Positions 44,074-56,190 of a DNA stretch of 64,000 bases are shown in pieces. A program made the translations under genes and the position numbers. The notes beneath the pieces were generated by a model. It ran no database searches and was not told the DNA's origin. It saw nothing but the letters and a program-made list of their open reading frames with translations. Positions within the stretch are counted from its first letter, which is position 1. Every line of letters starts with the position of its first letter. The DNA comes from Bromus sterilis (Eukaryota; Streptophyta; Magnoliopsida; Poales; Poaceae), in contig OX465595.1 of NCBI GenBank assembly GCA_950022295.1, positions 71,198,770 to 71,262,769 on the forward strand, in the 5' to 3' direction.

Positions 44074-44816
44074 CAGAAACATGAGACTAGGGGATGTGTT
44101 GTTGCCACCAAGGATAAAACAACGGTGCTTGTATCCGCGGACGCAAGGATTGTTTACTTTACGCAAAGTTCTTTTAATGCAGTTGTCTGTTGCTTTGAGT
44201 TTACACTTTGGGTGGGATTCGCAACATAATACCAGCGAGATGTTCTGGATAGATATCTCAAGGTGGATGATTCGTAGTAGATGCAGATGGATTTTGGTCT
44301 ACTTACCTTGGCGTACTGCCCATTGCTTTTGAGCCCTTCCTTTCTTTGCAGCATAGTTAGCATTGCAGTGCCTTCATAATCCTGTCAATTGCCCAACTAT
44401 GATTTGTTTAACTCGCTAGCACTTTTATCATCTTTTGGGAGAGAGACATCACTAGTGAAAATCACGTGACCCCGGTCTATCTTCATATCATTGCTTACAC
44501 CCTTAATTTACTTTCAGTTGACACTATTATTGTCTCTTGCGTTAATCCTTGGTAAACAACAAGGCCGGAGGAATTGACAACTCCTCTGTACTCGTTGGGA
44601 GCAAAGTTATCTGTATCTGTGTGCAGTTCCAGGTGAAGTTAGCAACCTCGGTTGTGAACGGTGCCATTGTTCACTTTACCACCTACTTGTATCTCTGCGA
44701 GTCCTACGGGAGACAAACCCTATCCTCTACATAGGGGAAATTTGCTTCTACGCTACATCTCACCTTCCACTTGGGGTAACCAACGAGGAGTGAGAGATCC
44801 TCACCGTATCACTTGT

Positions 44817-47379
44817 CACTATTCAAGGGGTGTCGGCGTGGATGCTCACCACAACTGTTACCTCATAGCCGATCTAGTCCAAAATACGGTGTGTGCGTGC
44901 TGCAAAATACGGTCTCGGTTGAGCCGTTCTCTCACTTAGTAGCCAGGCAATAAACCTACCAGAACTCCAAACTACTGCGGTATCTGGACATCGACACGGT
45001 ATGAGTTAATAGGTTGAGAGGGGTTAGTGAGCCCAATGTGTGGTTGTACTCATTATCTTGGATCACCACACAAGAACTCGGACTTAGGGCAGTGTTCAAA
45101 AAGACAACCCACTGTGTACTCCTACACAGCCTCTCATCATTCACCTTTTTTAGGATAAATTCACCAACACATTTCCACCATCAACAACATGATCACTACC
45201 ATCCCGACTCACACAACAGTACAACATTGTATCACTCTAAGCATGCAATAGGCAGTAACAGTTGCAGGGGCCACATGATATCAATCAACTCCTACATCTT
45301 CTAGGATTGTGGTTTGCTTACTACTGTGACAAAATGATAGGTCATGCAGAGGAATGGGTTCATCTATGTGGTAGAAACGTATCATGGTAATCATCCTAAT
45401 CATGATTTTATCGACATGATCAATGGGGTTTTTCTTTCCATGCTGACGAGGGTCGTACACGGTATCTTCAACAAAGGGGGTGACCTCGGGTTCCGGCTCC
45501 ACTTCTATTCGCGCAAACATTGCAAACAAAGTGATCAATATAAAGTACAATGCACACTCACATGATTAATGTTATAATGTGATGTTCATGGATGCAATGT
45601 GTTGGGCATTCCATTTAAAAGAAGTGTGTTTCAAAGGAATTTGCAAAACAACTCAAAAAATTTGAATTTCAAAAGGATCTATATGCACATATGCTTCTGT
45701 TCACCCAATTTAAATTGGTCAAACATGAAAAAAAATTCATATTCAGAATCCTTGTATTTTTCTGATAATTTTACATATATTATATGTCCAATTTGGAGTC
45801 AAAATGAATTAGTTATGAATTTCCAAAGTTTAATTAATTTTCTGCCTTTTCTGGATTTTCTTTTAAATAGAAATTTGAGTTAATGCGTCAGCATGAGGTC
45901 ATGCTGGCGTCAGGGGGGCTCTAACCAGAGGGGCCCACTGGTCAGTGGCTCTGGCTTAATTAATCTGTCTCTTTTTTAATTTAAATTAACCTAGTGGTTA
46001 ATTAGTGGCCTTGGGCCCACTGTCAGTCTCACTTGGGGGGGGGGTGGGGTTAGGGGGTTAAGCTCGCCAGGGTTGTCAGTTCACCGGCGAGATGTCTCCG
46101 GCAACCAACAGAACGGCGGCGATGCGCGGGATTGCGATTCCGGCCACGGTTTGATGCACGGCTAGGTGCGTTTGGAAGCTAGGAGCGTCGCGCGACTTTT
46201 GGAGCCAAGCAGCGGAGCTGACGGTCATCGGTGCAACGCCGACGATGAGGTTTGCACCGATAGGTGCAAAGCCGTGAGGAAACACTCACTATGATGCGTC
46301 AATTAAAGCGGGGATGGGTTCGTTCGACGCAGCCAATCAAGGCGAAGACGATGGACAAGGTCTCAAGCTCGCTTGTTGTATGGTTGCTCGCCGACGAGCA
46401 ACATGGCGGCGCAGTTATTTGGCTCCCATGGTAGAGAGGGGTCTTGTCCGCCTGCTCACCAGGAATCCAACGGTGGTGGTGGCGAAGGCTGCGGTGGCTT
46501 GACGGCGACGGAATCATCATCAATCTCCGTCTGCTCTGACGACGGCGTGAGCTCGAATTGGGTGGCTATGGAGGCTCCATGCTCGCCATCTTCTGAAGCT
46601 TGATGGAGTGCTCGTTGCTGGACACGGGCGACAGCTTGGCTAGGTCTCTCTTCGGCTTTGGCTACGCGAACGCGTCGTGGTGCTCCGACGATCTCTTCTG
46701 TCGACGACGAACACGGCGAGGGAGGAGGGCGAAGTTGCACTGGAGCGGGGGAAAAGATCAGGGGCGTCTCCCAGACGTCTTCTGCCGAGCAGATAGCCAC
46801 GGAGGAGGCAGGCAGCTTCCTGGCGGCAACACGACACTCGCCGGTGAGCTGCTTTCCTGCCTGGAGGGGGAAGAAGACGCATGTGCCCCCCCCTCTGGGC
46901 TGGGCTGGGCTGCTGCTGGGCCTGTGAGTTTTCCTCTTTTCCTTTTTCTTTTCTATTTCTTTCTGCCTTTTGTTTTGTCTTGCTAAAAAAATAGTTGGAC
47001 ATTTTTATAAATTCCCAAAATTTATATATCGATTTAAGTGACTAGTGGCTAGTCACATCCAAAGTTTTAACATTTTTTAAATTCAAAATATTTGAATTCA
47101 AATTCAAATATGGGTATTTATTTAATTCCATGCTCCTGTTTGAATATTTGAAAAATCCGTGAGCACGGGATTGGTTCCACATCACTTGATATGTGATCAC
47201 ACTCAATTATGAGGCTTTTCAAAAATGCAAAAGGAATTTTTTGATCACCTTTTAAAATGGCTGTTTGAATTAAATTCATTTGGGGGTGTTCTCTCTCCCA
47301 TTTCAATTTCATTTGAATTTTTTGACATGAATGCAAGTGAGACTTGATCCTAGCACATACCTAACAAAGGGTTCTGACA
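44817..47379 (-). repeat. Right segment of the gypsy B 3' LTR
   Basis: Resumes at CACTATTCAAGGGG after the CTTGT duplication and runs to TTCTGACA at 47379. Collinear with 52052-54698. Holds the GC-rich core at about 46040-46930 with a minus-strand frame at 46456-46800. Confidence 0.9.
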
Positions 47380-47396
47380 ACTTGCCCCCACTCAAC
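47380..47396 (-). other. Polypurine tract of gypsy B
   Basis: On the minus strand TGAGTGGGGGCAAGT abuts the 3' LTR. Confidence 0.6.
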
Positions 47397-47399
47397 AGA

Positions 47400-47953
47400 T
47401 TCTCGTCCTGAGATTCAGAAGTCATCGGGAGGAAGGAGGGGTACTCGGCACTGAGACGGTCTTCTCTTTCCCACGTGGCTTCTTTCTCCGAGTGGTGTGA
47501 CCAGTGCACTTTCAGAAACTTAATCTTCTGACGACGAGTGACCCGCTCTGCTGAATCAAGAATACGAACGGGGTATTCTCGATAAGAAAGGTCATCTTGG
47601 AGATCAAGCGTTTCATGGTCGACTTCGCGGATGGGGTCCTCGAAGCAACGCCTTAGTTGTGACACATGGAATACATCATGTACTCGGGAAAGGTGTGGGG
47701 GTAGTTCAAGTTGGTAGGCAACTTCTCCACGTTTAGCAAGAATGCGGAAAGGTCCGATGTAACGTGGGTCCAACTTGCCTTTCATACCGAAGCGTTGGGT
47801 TCCCTTCAGAGGAGTAACCCGAAGGTAAGCCTGCTCGTCCAAGTCGTAGCTTTCTTGCCTATGATGACGATCATAGTAGCTTTTCTGACGATACTGGGTT
47901 GCTTTCAATTGATCACGAACAATGCGAACTTGCTCTTCTGCTTCCTTGATCAT
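47400..47953 (-). CDS. Integrase C-terminal region with chromodomain-like tail (gypsy B)
   Basis: The frame opens at 47953 (MIKEAEEQVRIV) and continues the integrase C-terminal part: KSYYDRHHR, YIGPFRIL, then HVSQLRRC. The tail includes YPVRILDSAERVTRRQ and KVHWSHHSEKEATWE, which fits the chromodomain of chromovirus-type integrases that direct insertion to modified histones. The frame passes through the polypurine tract into the LTR and stops at 47309, so the last 30 or so residues are LTR-derived. A stop at about 47985-47990 separates it from the integrase core. Confidence 0.85.
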
Positions 47954-47989
47954 ATCCGGTCCAAAGAGTTGTATTTCACCGGTTTCTGA

Positions 47990-48640
47990 CTAGTTAAGGG
48001 GTGTTTGACATTGTCGTCCATAGAGGAAATCAAAAGGAGACATGTTCAGACTAAATTGGAAACTATTGTTATTACAAAATTCGATGAATGGAAGAGACTT
48101 CTCCCAATTCTTTCCGAATGATATAACACAAGCTCTGAGCATGTCTTCGAGAATTTGGTTAACCCTTTCAACTTGACCGCTAGACAAAGGATGGAAAGCT
48201 GTGCTAAAGAAGAGATGAGTTCCCATAGAATTCTGGAAGCTTTGCCAGAATCTAGAGGTGAAAAGGCTACCACGATCAGGATTGAGTTCCAACGGAACAC
48301 CATGAAGAGATACAATTCTAGAGACATACAAGTTCGCAACTGTCTAGCAGTTATAGACTCGCGAACGGGAAGGAAGTCAGTAACTTTTGAAAGTGTATCA
48401 ATGACAACCAAGATGGCATCATTTCCTTTCTGAGTTTTGGAAACCCAGTCATGAAATCCATACTGACTTTGTCCCATTTCCACTCGAGAATAGGCAATGG
48501 TTGAAGAGTGCCAGCAGGTATTTGGTGTTTGTCCTTCATGCAACAACAAACATCACATTCGGCAACATATCGAGCAATGTCTCTCTTCATCCTAGTCCAC
48601 CAAAATCTCTGGCGTAGATCTCGGTACATTTTTGTGCTAC
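47990..48640 (-). pseudogene. Integrase core and zinc-binding region (gypsy B)
   Basis: From 48629: MYRDLRQRFWW and CDVC, the second half of the HHCC zinc finger, then VSMDF with the first catalytic Asp (D58). Around 48440-48470, in another frame, VVIDTLSKVTDF. From 48331: NPDRGSLFTSRFW with the second Asp, and SSGQVERVNQ with the Glu of the D,D,E triad. At least one frameshift (near 48340-48430) separates the pieces. The catalytic residues are all present but not in one frame. Confidence 0.85.
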
Positions 48641-49213
48641 CGGGATGAATTGAGAGGGGGGTGTCATGAGCTTATTTAAGGATGAGTTTCCTTAGATCCC
48701 TATTCTTAGGTACTACCATACAATTTTCAAAGAATATCGTGCCTTTTCTATCTGGGAGAAACATTTAGCAACTCCACTAGAAATGTTCTCCTTGATCCGG
48801 CGAACACCTCATGCACGCCTTTGTGCAACTATGATTTGATCCTCAAGAGTTGGTTTCGCCACCAAGGTAGACAGAAATCCATGAGGAACAATCTCGAGAT
48901 TGAGTTTTCAAAATTTTTCATGAAGAAGTGGTTGATACTGTTGTAACATGAGGTTGTTACAATACGACTTACTACTTAGTGCGTCAGCCATGCCATTGGC
49001 CTTGCCTGGGGTGTATGAGATTCCTTCGTCGTAATCTTTTATCAACTCTATCCAGCATCTTTTCCTGAGATTAAGATCTGGCTGGGTGAATATGTATTTG
49101 AGGCTTTGGTGATCATAATAGATCTGGCAATGGTTACGAAGGAGGTAATGTCACCAAGTTTTCAGGGCATGAACTACGACAACGAGTTCAAGATCATGGG
49201 TAGGATAGTTCTC
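48641..49213 (-). pseudogene. RNase H end and linker remnant (gypsy B)
   Basis: DNA-level homology to 1-600 of copy A continues across this stretch, but stops and small indels break every frame. It would encode the end of RNase H and the RNase H-integrase linker. Confidence 0.7.
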
Positions 49214-50110
49214 TTAATGTGGATGCAACTGGCGTGAATCATAAGCTACGACATGTCGATCTTGCAAAACTATGCATCCTAACCCTTGCCGTGAGGCGTC
49301 ACAATAGATATCGAATTCCTTTTTGGTGTCTGGAGGCGCAAGTATGGGTGCATAAGTCAATCTTCTTTTCAGCTCTCGAAAGCTTTCCTCACACTTGGGG
49401 GTCCATTCAAATTTCTTATCTTTCGTGAGGAGTTCAGTTAGAGGCTTTGCAACTTTGGAGAAGTTCTCAACGAAGCGGCGACAATAGCTAGCTAAGCCAA
49501 GAAAACTTCTAACTTGCTTAACCAATTCAGGTGGCGTCCAGTCAAGGACGGCCTGAACTCTCTCGGGATTGACAGCAATGCCTTTGGCAGAAATCACGTG
49601 GCCTAAGTAGGTCACTTCTGGTAGCCAAAATTCGCACTTAGAGAACTTGGCATAAAGGCGGTGCTCTCGAAGTTTCATCAATACCAGCCTAAGATGTTCA
49701 GTGTGCTCTTCTTCATTCTACGAGTAGATGATAATGTCATCAAGATAAACTACAACAAATTTATCTAAGTACTCCATTAAGATCGAATTCATCAAGCGCG
49801 AGAAAGTGGTGGGGGATCTAATTTTGATTTGATGATAGCCTAATCTCAAATCCATCTTGGAGAAGACAGAGGATCCAAGAAGTTGATCATAAAGATCATT
49901 GATCCTGGGAAGTGGGTACTTGTTCTTTATCGTCGCTAGATTTAGCGGGCGATAATCTACGCACATCCTTCTATTCCCTCTTTCTTCGTTACGAATAGAA
50001 TGGGGCAACCCCATGGCGATGAGCTAGGGCGGATGAAGCCTTCTGCCAACAAAGCTTAAAGTTGGATTTTAAGCTCAGCTAACTCATATGGGTCCATTTT
50101 GTATGCGCGT
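49214..50110 (-). pseudogene. Reverse transcriptase/RNase H remnant with internal deletion (gypsy B)
   Basis: 50014-49718 encodes the RT N-terminal half (MCVDYRPLNLATIK, KMDLRLGYHQIKIR) and YLDD, followed by a stop in the YS-stop-NEEE context. 49681-49214 encodes the thumb/connection and the start of RNase H (YCDASRQGLGC). Compared with copy A about 27 residues (81 bases) are missing between HQIKIR and TFSRLMN, removing the FGLTNAP block. The deletion is in frame but removes part of the RT palm, so this RT could not work even without the stops. Confidence 0.9.
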
Positions 50111-50822
50111 CTAGAAATTGGGGCGGTGCCTAGCATAAGATCAACTCTGAATTCTAGACATCTGTCGGGTGGCTAGATTTTTAAGGAGTTGGATTACTGG
50201 GTGGTTTTCTAGAGGATGACCACGTCTTACTATGGGCTTCAACAGATATGTCAGAGTAGCAAAGTACCCCAACACAATGGTTAGTTTTGTAATTATGGCT
50301 AGAAAACATCTAATGTTGGAGGAAGAACTGCAAATGCATCAATATAGGTTTCTACAATAAAACCTGCAACAAACTCTATGAAACTGTCGGGTATGCCACC
50401 TAACAAATCTTCTGGAAAGACATCCGAAATAGAGAGAAAGATTTTGCAAATGCATCATATTATGAAGAAACCTGGAATGACTCGGACATCATAACGGATG
50501 TAATTGTAAGAAAAGTGAAAATTCTTACAACATAACAACAACACTTACATAAGAAGTCTCAAAATAGGAAGCACAACGACTCTAAAAAACCTCACACAAC
50601 TTTCGTACGGCTACAAGGAAGCAATCAACGAGATGTGCTAACAAGACATAGATGAGCCTAGTCCTATCTTCCCGTAGAAAAGATGAGGGTGACTCAGAAC
50701 TCAGAACGATGAAGGTAAGGAGAAAAAAGAAGTCGTACATTGTTCCCTTATATACCCAGAGTAATTATATAACTATAGAAGGCTAGGCTCGACTTTGACC
50801 AAGGCTGATAATCCTACAGTCA
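50111..50822 (-). other. Degenerate gag-less leader (gypsy B)
   Basis: Collinear with 1624-2294 of copy A, no gag or protease seen, no ORF above 60 codons on the minus strand. The shared short leader is evidence that both copies descend from the same deleted progenitor. Confidence 0.65.
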
Positions 50823-50839
50823 GTCCTGCTCTAATACCA
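50823..50839 (-). other. Primer binding site, tRNA-iMet type (gypsy B)
   Basis: On the minus strand TGGTATTAGAGCAGGAC, five bases from the LTR. Close to the canonical initiator-Met site. Confidence 0.8.
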
Positions 50840-50843
50840 AGTC

Positions 50844-53800
50844 TGTCGAGACCCGGTGTTTGCGTATGTAATTCCTGTTACAACAAAATCATATGGAGAG
50901 CCGAGAGTCGTATCCACTTGTGTAAGCAGACAAGGCCAAGCACAGAACACTCTCGGAAAGCATCGAATGTGAGGGGCATCCCATCCAGGCCGGATGGTCA
51001 ACTGAGATGGGTCCTCATCGTCCGCTCACAAGTCTAAATGATTATGGGTGGTGAAATCCCATACTCATAGACAAGTCGCCTCAACCACATTATCGATTGA
51101 ATTATAACACTTACATAAACGGACTCCAACCCGATCACCTAGTCGGGATCTCGGGCGAGCTCGATCATACAACAAAGTGTGCCACGTGACAGAGTCACGA
51201 GCAACCGCATCGCGATGCCCCAAGCTGCGCACATCTAAGGGCCACTTGGTGTATAAAAGACCACCATCAAGATCACAACCAAGCTCTCGAAAACCCACAC
51301 TAAGACATGCACGTTATAAACATACACGCAGCATACATGTCTAGTGTGAACAGAAGGTATCATCACATTTCTCTACAAAGTGTACAACTTTATTTAACTC
51401 TTATAGAGTACACACAGAGATCAAAAGACTGTGATCCAACATTACATCAGTACATGCAGAAGAAACTTAGGTCTGAGTACACATAAGTTTGACAAATGGC
51501 ATAAGAAGCCTTATTTAAACACAAGCCCTCCACGAGGGAACCAGAACTCTGCCTGGGACTACACTAGCTTGATCGGTCGTCGATCTCCAAGAAGAAGCCA
51601 CCATCGGGGTCAGTGGATTCATCTAAAAACATAAATAAGCAAACGTGAGTACAAAGTCGTACTCAGCAATACTTACATAGGAACTATAATACTCATGCTC
51701 AAGTTTCAAGGTAAACGGAGGTAGGGGTTTCAATGCATAAGTGCCAGCTTTGACTTGGCTAGTCCTGTACTATGAATACTAGAATGAGGTAATAAGCGTA
51801 CACGAGTCCACTATCCAAGTCTCCCAAACAATTACACCACTATGGATCCTTCCTCGACTTCCCACGAGAAATCAAACCATAGCACTCACACTCATCTTGG
51901 CAAGTTTTAGAGTTTCCTTTGAAGTTGTCTAATAATCAAGCACAGATAACCAAGTATTCCATAACCACGGACGCGACTATTCGAATAGTTTTGTTAACCC
52001 TGCAGGGGTGTACCGCTACACACACATGACCATCAATTACCGCCATGTCTCGTCACCATTCAAGGGGTGCCGGCGAGGATGCTCACCACAATTGTTACCT
52101 CATAGCCGATCTAGTCCAAGAAACCCGCCTACCTGGGTTGGTTTCCACTATCATGAACCTGGTCGGTTTACCGAAGTGGACCCAGAAGATGTGTGTGTGG
52201 TGCAAAAGCCGGTCTCGGTTGAGCCTTTCTCTCACTTAGCAGCCAGTCCATAAACCTACCAGAACTCCAAACTACTTTGACATGTGGACATCGACGCGGG
52301 ATGAGTTAATAGGTTGAGAGGGTTCAGTGAGCCCAATGTGTGGTTGTACTCTTTATCTTGGATCACCACACAAGAACTCGGACTTAGAGCAGTGTTCAAA
52401 AAGACAACCCACTATGTACTCCTACACAGCCTCTCATCATTCACCTTGTTTAGGGTAAATTCACCAACACATTTCCACCATCAACAACATGATCACTACC
52501 ATCCCGACTCACACAACAGTACAACATTGTATCACTCTAAGAATGTAATAGGAAGTAACAGTTGCAGGGGCCACATGATATCAATCAACTCCTACATCTT
52601 CTAGGATTGTGGTTTGCTTACTACTGTGACAAAATGATAGGTCATGCAGAGGAATGGCTTCATCAATGCGGTAGAAGCGTATCATGGTAATCATCCTAAA
52701 CATGCATAAAAGAGACTGGGAGGGAAGTAGGATTTTATCGAAATGATCAATGGGGTTTTTCTTGCCTTGCTGACAAGGGTCGTACACGGTATCTTCAACA
52801 AAGGGGTGACCTCGGGTTCCGGCTCCACTTCTATTCGAGCAAACATTGCAAAAAAGTGATCAATATAAAGTACAATGCACATTCACATGGTTAATTTTAT
52901 AATGTGATGTTCATGGATGCAATGTGTTGGGCATTCCATTTAAAAGGATCCATATGCACATATGCAAAGGAATTTGCAAAACAACTCCAAATTTGAATTT
53001 GAAAAGGATCCATATGCACATATGCTTCTGTTCACCCAATTCAAATTGGTCAAACATGAAAATAAAGTTCATATACATAATCCTTGTATTTTTCTGATAA
53101 TTTTACATATATTATATGTCCAATTTGGCATTAAAATGAATTAGTTATGAATTTCCAAAGTTTAATTCATTTTCTGCCTTTTCTGGATTTTCTTTTAAAT
53201 AGAAATTAGATTTAATGCGTCAGCATGACGTCATGCTGGCGTCAGCGGAGCTCTGACCAGAGGTGACCACTGGTCAGTGGCTCTGGTTTAATTAATTTGT
53301 CTCTGTTTTAATTTAAATTAACCTAGTGGTTAATTAGTGGACTTTGGGGTGGGGTTAGGGGATTGATCTCGCCGGAATTTTCAGTTCACCGGCGAGATGT
53401 CTCCGGCGACCAACAGAATGGTGGCGATGCGCAGGGTTGCGATTCCGGCCACGGTTTGATGCGCGGCTAGGTGCGTTTGGAAGCTAGGAGTGTCGCGCGT
53501 CTTTTGGAGCCAAGCAGAGGAGCTGGGGGTCATCGGAGCAACGCCAGCGATGAGTTTTGCGCCGATAGTGGCACGGCCGTGAGGCAAAACTCACTATGGT
53601 ACGTAAGTTGAAGCGGGGATGGGTTGGTTCGACGCATCCGATCAAGGCGAAGACGATGGACAAGGTCTCGAGCTCGCTTGCTTCACGATTGCTTGCCGAC
53701 GAGCAACACGGCGGCGCATTTCTTCGGATCCCATGGTCGATCATGGTAGAGACAAAAAAATAAGGAGGGGAGGAGAGGGGTATGGTCCGCCTGCTAACCA

Positions 53801-54698
53801 GGAATCCAACGGTGGTGGCGGCGAAGGCTGCGGTGGCTTGACGGCGATGAACTCTTTGTCAATCTCCTTCTGCTCCGGCGATGGCCTGAGCAAGAATTTG
53901 GCAGCTACCGAGACTCCATGCTCGCCATCTTCTGCAGCTCGATGGAGTTCCCGGTGTTGGACACGGGGGACAGCTTGGCTAGGTCTCTCGTCGGCGTTGG
54001 CTACGCGAGCGTGTCGTCGTGCTCCAGCGATCTCTTCTGTCGATGCCGAACACGACGAGGGAGGAGGGGGAAGCTGCACTGGAGGGGATAGCCACGGAGG
54101 AGGCAGGCAGCTACCTGGCGGCAGCAAGACGCTCGCCGACGTGCTGCTTGCATGCCTGGAGGGGGAAGACGACGCATGTGCCCCCCTCTGGGCTGTGCTG
54201 GGCTCCAGCTGGGCCTGTGGCTCAAGTTGAGCTGCATCCAGGTGAGTTTTCCTCTTTTCCTTTTTCTTTTCTATTTCTTTCTGCATTTTGTTGTGTCTTG
54301 CTAAAAACAATAGCTACACATTTTTATAAATGCCCAAAATTTATATATGTATTTAAGTGACCAGGGGCTATTCATATCCAAAGTTTGAACATTTTTTAAT
54401 TCAAAATATTTGAATTCAAATTCAAATAGGGGTATTTATTTAATTCCATGCTCCTGTTTGAATATTTGAAAAATCCATGAGCATGGGATTGGTTCCACAT
54501 CACTTGATATGTGATTACACTCACATATGAGTCTTTTCAAAAATGCAAGAGGAATTTTTGGAGCAACTTTTAAAATGGCCATTTGAATTAAATTCATCTG
54601 GGGGGTGTTCTCTCTCCCATTTCAATTTCCTTTCAAATTTTTGACATGAATGCAAGTGAGACTTGATCCTAGCACATACCTAACAAAGGATTCTGACA
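50844..54698 (-). repeat. Family-G LTR shared by two internal domains (gypsy B)
   Basis: Starts TGTCGAGACCC and ends ATTCTGACA, 3855 bases. It is the 5' LTR for the internal domain on its left and, at the same time, abuts the polypurine side of another internal fragment on its right, so it is the middle LTR of a tandem element. AATAAA on the minus strand at 51389-51394. GC-rich core at about 53350-54240 with a minus-strand frame at 53741-54310. A short direct repeat near 52943-53025 duplicates a GGATCCATATGCACATATGC unit. Confidence 0.9.
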
Positions 54699-55075
54699 AC
54701 TCGCCCCACTCAAAAGAATCTCGTCCCGAAATTCAGAAGTCATCGGGAGGAAGGGGGGTACTCGGCACTGAGACGGTCTTCTCTTTCCCACGTGGCTTCT
54801 TTCTCAGAGTGGTGTGACCATTGCACTTTCAGAAACTTAATCTTCTGACGATGAGTGATCCTCTCTGCAAAATGAAGAATATGAACGGGGTATTCTCGAT
54901 AAGAAAGATCATCTTGGAGATCAAGCATTTCATGGTCGACTTCGCGGATGGGTCCTTGAAGCAACGCCTGATTTGTGACACATGGAATACATCATGTTCT
55001 CAGGAAAGGTGCGGGGGTAGTGCAAGTTGGTAGGAAACTTCTCCACGTTTAGCAAGAATACGGAAAGGTCCGATG
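54699..55075 (-). pseudogene. Second internal fragment: integrase tail of tandem gypsy
   Basis: Matches 47380-47757 of gypsy B. The minus frame 54964-54740 carries the chromodomain-like segment (YREYPVHIL, KVQWSHHSEKEATWE). It ends abruptly inside integrase at 55075, where Athila-type sequence starts. There is no LTR on its right, so the rest of this second internal domain and its 5' LTR have been lost. Confidence 0.88.
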
Positions 55076-56190
55076 CACCCCCACTAGATCCGTTGGAGAG
55101 CTTTCTTAGCTCATATGTGCATCCGTTGCATGGCAATCCCTACTCCTCACATCATATCTATCATTTGGCCCTCTCTCGCCTATGATTGTCCTCATTGATG
55201 TGAGCCTTTCTCACCCTTTTTTTCTTCCTCCTCCACCATTTCTCTCTATGCCATCCTAAGTGTCAACTCTCGTACTTATGCTCATCCATTGCATGAGTGC
55301 TCAAAATATAGAAAGGGAGTGGATCAAATTGACTTGTACCTGGCTAGTGGTCTGGGGACGAGTCAAGATAAGATTCCAAAGAAGACTAAGTGTGAAACTT
55401 TACTAGATTGAGTTCTCAAGAAATATATTTTTTTCTCTCATATTCCCATCTCCCCCTTCTTGCACGCAAACACCATCTGGATACATTCGATTCACGTACA
55501 ATGAGAGCTCTTGCACCTTTATGTTCTTATGTTGCTTTTTTCAATGCTAATATAGGCTCTTGCGTGTTATGACTTGAATTGAATTACATACCTTGATTGA
55601 TTTAATTTGAAAGTTCTTATATGGTTGTTAGCATGTCACCAAAAAAATTATGCTTGTTATCATTTACCGACTCGAGGACGAGCAGTAATTAAGCTTGGGG
55701 ATGTTGATACGTCCCAAACGTATCTATAATTTTTTCTTGCTCCATGCATGTTTTGTGTGATATTTCTATGATCTAGATACACTTTCATACACTTTTTATC
55801 ATATGTGAAATAATTTATTAACTCAGTGCACCACAATGTCAGTTCATGTTTTCTGCTGTTTTTCTATTTCAGGTTTCCCCCCATATTAAAAGTGCTCCAA
55901 AAATTGGGGAAAAATCAGCCAAAAAATCAGCGCAGAAGAACCTTCCAGAAACACTTGGGCGGGGCCAGAGGGCCTCCACCAGGGGTCCAGGCGCCCTGGT
56001 GGCGCGCCCTAGGGCTTGGCCGTGCCAGGGGCGCCTGGACACCTGGTGATCTCGCCTCTGTTCCTCCGCCGCCGCACTTCCAAGATCGGGAGCGCCAGCA
56101 TACCTCTTCCCGGCACCCTGCCGGAGGGAGGATTGACCTCAGGGAGCCCTCCACCATGGATGCTTCCCGGATGATCCGTGAGTATTTGAT
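55072..56190 (+). mobile_element. Athila-type element A2, right fragment with partial 3' LTR
   Basis: 55072-55704 matches 38462-39088 of A1, including the polypurine tract AAGCTTGGGGATGT, and 55705-56190 is the first part of a 3' LTR (TGATACGTCCC). About 320 bases of A2 between the point matching 28669 and that matching 55072 are missing. The LTR lacks roughly 100 bases around its TATA region and switches near 56190 to an inverted LTR. Confidence 0.85.

Larger units (their letters stand above)
33485..44811 (+). mobile_element. Athila-type non-autonomous retrotransposon A1
   Basis: 5' LTR 33485-35070, tRNA-Asp-type primer site, one 416-codon ORF, long non-coding 3' internal region, polypurine tract, 3' LTR 39089-44811 (holding a 4.1 kb solo LTR). 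A perfect CTTGT duplication flanks it (33480-33484 and 44812-44816). LTRs begin TGATACG and end CGTATCA. No protease, RT, RNase H or integrase is present, so its movement depended on a partner element. Confidence 0.93.
39089..44811 (+). repeat. 3' LTR of A1, split by a solo LTR
   Basis: The LTR is 39089-39997 plus 44079-44811, about 1640 bases. It differs from the 5' LTR by scattered substitutions and small indels, for instance TGATACTT against TGATACGT at the start. Confidence 0.92.
28670..47379 (-). repeat. 3' LTR of gypsy B (family G), split by two insertions
   Basis: The LTR itself is made of 28670-29648, 33255-33484 and 44817-47379, about 3.8 kb in all. It begins TGTCGGGACCC and ends GTTCTGACA; the next bases at 47380 are the polypurine side of the gypsy internal domain. 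A solo family-G LTR and Athila-type element A1 were inserted into it, each with its own 5-bp duplication. The bases CCTTA at 28665-28669 may be one half of its own target duplication. A GC-rich core lies at about 46040-46930. Confidence 0.9.
47380..50843 (-). mobile_element. Internal domain of gypsy B
   Basis: Minus-strand order is primer site (50839-50823), gag-less leader, RT and RNase H remnant, integrase with chromodomain-like tail, polypurine tract. It is 3.5 kb long, about half what an intact chromovirus internal region would need. LTRs lie on both sides (ending 47379, starting 50844). Confidence 0.9.
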
